Below, in pieces: positions 62,318 through 64,000 of a DNA stretch of 64,000 nt; position 1 is the first letter of the stretch; every line of letters starts with the position of its first letter. The notes beneath the pieces were generated by a model. It was not told the origin of the DNA. It saw only the letters and a list, made by a program, of their open reading frames with translations, and did no database searches. Position numbers and translations under genes: made by a program. This DNA comes from CAZZKJ01 sp964654695 (lineage in GTDB: Bacteria > Krumholzibacteriota > Krumholzibacteriia > WVZY01), in NCBI GenBank assembly GCA_964654695.1, contig CAZZKJ010000008.1:1-64000 (forward strand), in the 5' to 3' direction.

Positions 62318-63487
62318 TCAATTGCCTCCTCCGCCCATACTTGTAAAGAGATCCTTTAGATCGCATTTCTCCCAGGGGTAATCATAATCGCTTCTTCCAA
62401 AATGACCGTATGCGGACGTAGATTTATAAATCGGCCTGCGCAGATCGAGTTTTTCCAGGATTCCGGCAGGAGTAAGATCGAAGTTGTCGGTTATGAAGTC
62501 CGTTATACGATCGTCGGCGATTTCGCCGGATCCATAGGTGTTTACCGCCACGGAGACCGGCTCGGGGCTGCCGGTAAAGTACGCTAGATGTACCTCGCAT
62601 TTCGATGCGGCGCCGGCGGCTACAATATTCTTGGCCAAATAGCGGGCAAAATATGCTCCGGACCTGTCCAGCTTTGTTGGATCCTTCCCCGAAAAAGAGG
62701 ATCCACCGTGCCGGGCCGCGCCCCCGTAGGAGTCGACTATAATTTTTCTGCCGCTTTCACCGGTATCTATTAAAGGGCCTCCATCTATGAAAGGCCCTCC
62801 TGGATTGATTTGAATGGTTTTTTCATCAGGGGACAGATTGAGGGAGTTGAATACCGGTTTAATAACTTGATCCATTACGGACGTTCTCAAGCCTTCAAGA
62901 GAAATCTCAGCACTATGCTGGGCCGAAATTCCAATGGCGGCGAAATCCCGCGGCATGCCGTTTTCGTAAAGCATGGTTACGTACCCCTTGCCGTCGGGTC
63001 TTAGAAAAGGAAATATCCCTTCCTTTCGAACATCAGACAGTTTTTTCATTATCATGTGGGCGATCATAATTGGTACCGGCATGTATTCCAAGAAGCATCC
63101 CAGGTGGCGGGCTTCGTCTGTAGCGTATCCGACCATCATCCCCTGGTCGCCCGCCATTCGCAGGTCCACAATCCTTCCCAATTGCTCGGACTGTTCTCTT
63201 ATCAGAGCCAGGATGCCCAGGGAACGGTAATCGAACCCCAATTCCGCCGAATCGTACCCGATTCTTTTTATGGTTCCCCGGACCAAGGTGTGCAAATCGA
63301 TATAACCTTTTGTGGTCACCTCGCCCGAAATGACAACAATTCCATGAGTGGCCAGGGCGCTGCAGTCGACTCTTGCGAATTTATCTTTTTCCAGGAAAGC
63401 ATCCAAAATGGTGTCGGCTAAAGTATCGCATATTTTATCTGGATGACCCTCCGTCACCGATTCAGATGTGTAGAATTGTTTTGACAT
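62318..63487 (-). CDS. metK: S-adenosylmethionine synthetase
   Basis: Makes SAM from methionine and ATP. 389 residues from ATG 63487, normal length. GHPDKICDTLADTI, MAGDQGMMVGYA (the GAGDQG motif), the GKDPTKLDRSGAYFARY phosphate-binding stretch and the YGGAARHGGSSFSG loop are conserved. The start is not settled. ATG 63487 begins the family sequence MSKQFYTSESVTEGHPDK but its GGAGG is 11 bases away. An in-frame ATG at 63580 has an ideally placed GGAGG (8 bases) and would add 31 residues (MMTFSFHADIM ...) that do not look like the family. First gene of the leftward run that also contains the methionine-lyase-like gene. Confidence 0.96.
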   Translation of the reverse strand: MSKQFYTSESVTEGHPDKICDTLADTILDAFLEKDKFARVDCSALATHGIVVISGEVTTKGYIDLHTLVRGTIKRIGYDSAELGFDYRSLGILALIREQSEQLGRIVDLRMAGDQGMMVGYATDEARHLGCFLEYMPVPIMIAHMIMKKLSDVRKEGIFPFLRPDGKGYVTMLYENGMPRDFAAIGISAQHSAEISLEGLRTSVMDQVIKPVFNSLNLSPDEKTIQINPGGPFIDGGPLIDTGESGRKIIVDSYGGAARHGGSSFSGKDPTKLDRSGAYFARYLAKNIVAAGAASKCEVHLAYFTGSPEPVSVAVNTYGSGEIADDRITDFITDNFDLTPAGILEKLDLRRPIYKSTSAYGHFGRSDYDYPWEKCDLKDLFTSMGGGGN

Positions 63488-63616
63488 TATAAAAACATCC
63501 TCCCGTCCGGCGGTCTGCTCAAAGTTTGAGTGACACTCGTATGCACCCATAATATCAGCATGAAACGAGAAAGTCATCATCTTTGTATCCTCCCGGAGCG
63601 CCGGAGAGCAGTTACC

Positions 63617-63639
63617 TTGATCTTGACTAATTGATCTTG
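63617..63639. repeat. Tandem 9-bp direct repeat in the metK / PII-like divergent region
   Basis: TTGATCTTG occurs at 63617-63625 and again at 63631-63639, five bases between copies, a 14-base period. On the other strand it reads CAAGATCAA twice. It overlaps a possible plus-strand promoter and lies about 130-150 bases upstream of the metK ATG. Candidate operator for a regulator of either gene. Confidence 0.5.
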
Positions 63640-63651
63640 TGCGGTTAAGGT
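63623..63651 (+). promoter_or_regulatory. Possible promoter for the PII-like gene
   Basis: TTGACT (63623-63628) and TAAGGT (63646-63651) with a 17-base spacer, 31 bases upstream of ATG 63683. The -10 is weak. Just downstream, GCGGTT/AACCGC and GGTTTT/AAAACC can pair in mutually exclusive ways (63641-63665). Confidence 0.35.
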
Positions 63652-63682
63652 TTTTTCAAAACCGCTAAGCGATAAGGGCTGG

Positions 63683-64000
63683 ATGAAACTTTTTGTGCTC
63701 ATAATAAACGAGCCTGATAAACTCGATGAGATTCTGGAAGGATTTCTCGAGATCGGAATAACGGGAGCCACGATTATAGATAGCCTCGGGATGGGGCACA
63801 TTCTTTCTACCGATGTTCCGATTTTTGCCGGCTTTCGTTCGCTGCTGAGCGGAGCCAGCGCTTACAATAAAACCTTGCTTTCGATAATCAAAGAGCCGGA
63901 TAAGCTCAAGGAAGCTTTCAACCTTGTGGAAGAAATTTGCGGTTCATTGAATGAGCCCGGGACCGGGATAGCATTTTCACTTCCCGTGGATGAAATCAGG
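63683..64000 (+). CDS. PII-like nitrogen-regulatory family protein, 3'-incomplete
   Basis: 106 codons are open from ATG 63683 to the window end, with no stop. The translated N-terminus (MKLFVLIINEPDKLDEILEG, then FLEIGITGATIIDSLGMGH) has the layout of a PII-type ferredoxin-like fold: a hydrophobic first strand, an acidic helix of the form DKLDEILEGF, then GATIIDSLGMG. Such proteins bind small ligands such as adenine nucleotides or SAM-like molecules. It resembles the poorly studied PII-like group more than GlnB itself. An AAGGG-type ribosome site precedes the ATG. It is divergent from metK across 102-195 bases depending on the metK start. Function unknown. Confidence 0.7.
   Translation, partial: MKLFVLIINEPDKLDEILEGFLEIGITGATIIDSLGMGHILSTDVPIFAGFRSLLSGASAYNKTLLSIIKEPDKLKEAFNLVEEICGSLNEPGTGIAFSLPVDEIR

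Noticed and set aside
63488..63640. SAM riboswitch ahead of metK
   Set aside because: I looked for the SAM-I core and for SAM-II, SAM-III and SAM-IV patterns on the minus strand and found no convincing match.
1..64000. CRISPR arrays, transposases, integrases, toxin-antitoxin or defence genes
   Set aside because: No regularly spaced repeats, no characteristic motifs and no such translations were seen on either strand.
1..64000. tRNA or rRNA genes
   Set aside because: No cloverleaf-like stretch with a T-arm GGTTCRA pattern and no rRNA-like sequence was recognised by eye in the intergenic regions; a tRNAscan run would settle it.

Overview
The window reads as a piece of chromosome from an uncultured-type, Gram-negative (diderm) bacterium with moderate GC content. 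Evidence for an outer membrane is an Omp85-type beta-barrel, a haem-tagged porin, HflK/HflC, and sugar enzymes for surface polysaccharide (RmlD, a GT2 glycosyltransferase, a lipid-linked sugar transferase, a DegT aminotransferase). A secreted FG-GAP protein with a FlgD/type-A-sorting-like C-terminus, a very short ATP synthase epsilon subunit and many secreted peptidases (S9, two M28, two M1) suggest the FCB group or a neighbouring candidate phylum, but the sequence alone does not fix this. Strong GGAGG ribosome sites are common, and GTG/TTG starts occur. I see no tRNA, rRNA, CRISPR array, insertion sequence, phage or integrase.

Layout. 1-7.6 kb: a broken or edge-truncated B12-dependent ribonucleotide reductase, a membrane protein, IspH, a coupled B12-binding-type radical SAM/DUF1848 pair, and Fpg. 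7.6-13.8 kb: an oligopeptide importer (binding protein and two permeases, no ATPases), an M28 peptidase, and a structured leader ahead of an exported protein with a calcium-loop-like motif. 13.9-24 kb: an isopropylmalate-synthase-like enzyme, an S9 peptidase, a sugar transferase, two small proteins, a DASS transporter, dCMP deaminase and HflKC. 24-33 kb: an AsmA-like protein, an ABC-2 exporter operon ending in an M28 peptidase, a pseudouridine synthase and an MFS transporter. 33-42.4 kb: a sensor kinase convergent with a complete F-type ATP synthase operon (Z-I-B-E-F-H-A-G-D-C) that has a clear promoter. 42.4-57 kb: an FG-GAP protein, an M1-HEAT peptidase, RmlD and GT2 on one strand; then a phosphodiesterase-TPR fusion, phosphoglycerate mutase, a GT-C membrane protein, the haem-porin and a DegT aminotransferase. 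57-64 kb: a leftward run metK, methionine gamma-lyase-like, ParB-like protein, M1-Omp85 fusion, with a divergent PII-like gene cut by the window end.

Together the genes fit a heterotroph that degrades and imports peptides: secreted or surface peptidases, a peptide-type importer, dicarboxylate uptake, and methionine turnover beside SAM synthesis, with an ATP synthase whose c-ring residues suggest proton coupling. The most unusual item is the 976-residue protein at 57011-59941, which joins an M1 metallopeptidase to a C-terminal Omp85-like barrel. No defence system or other plainly new multi-gene system is visible.
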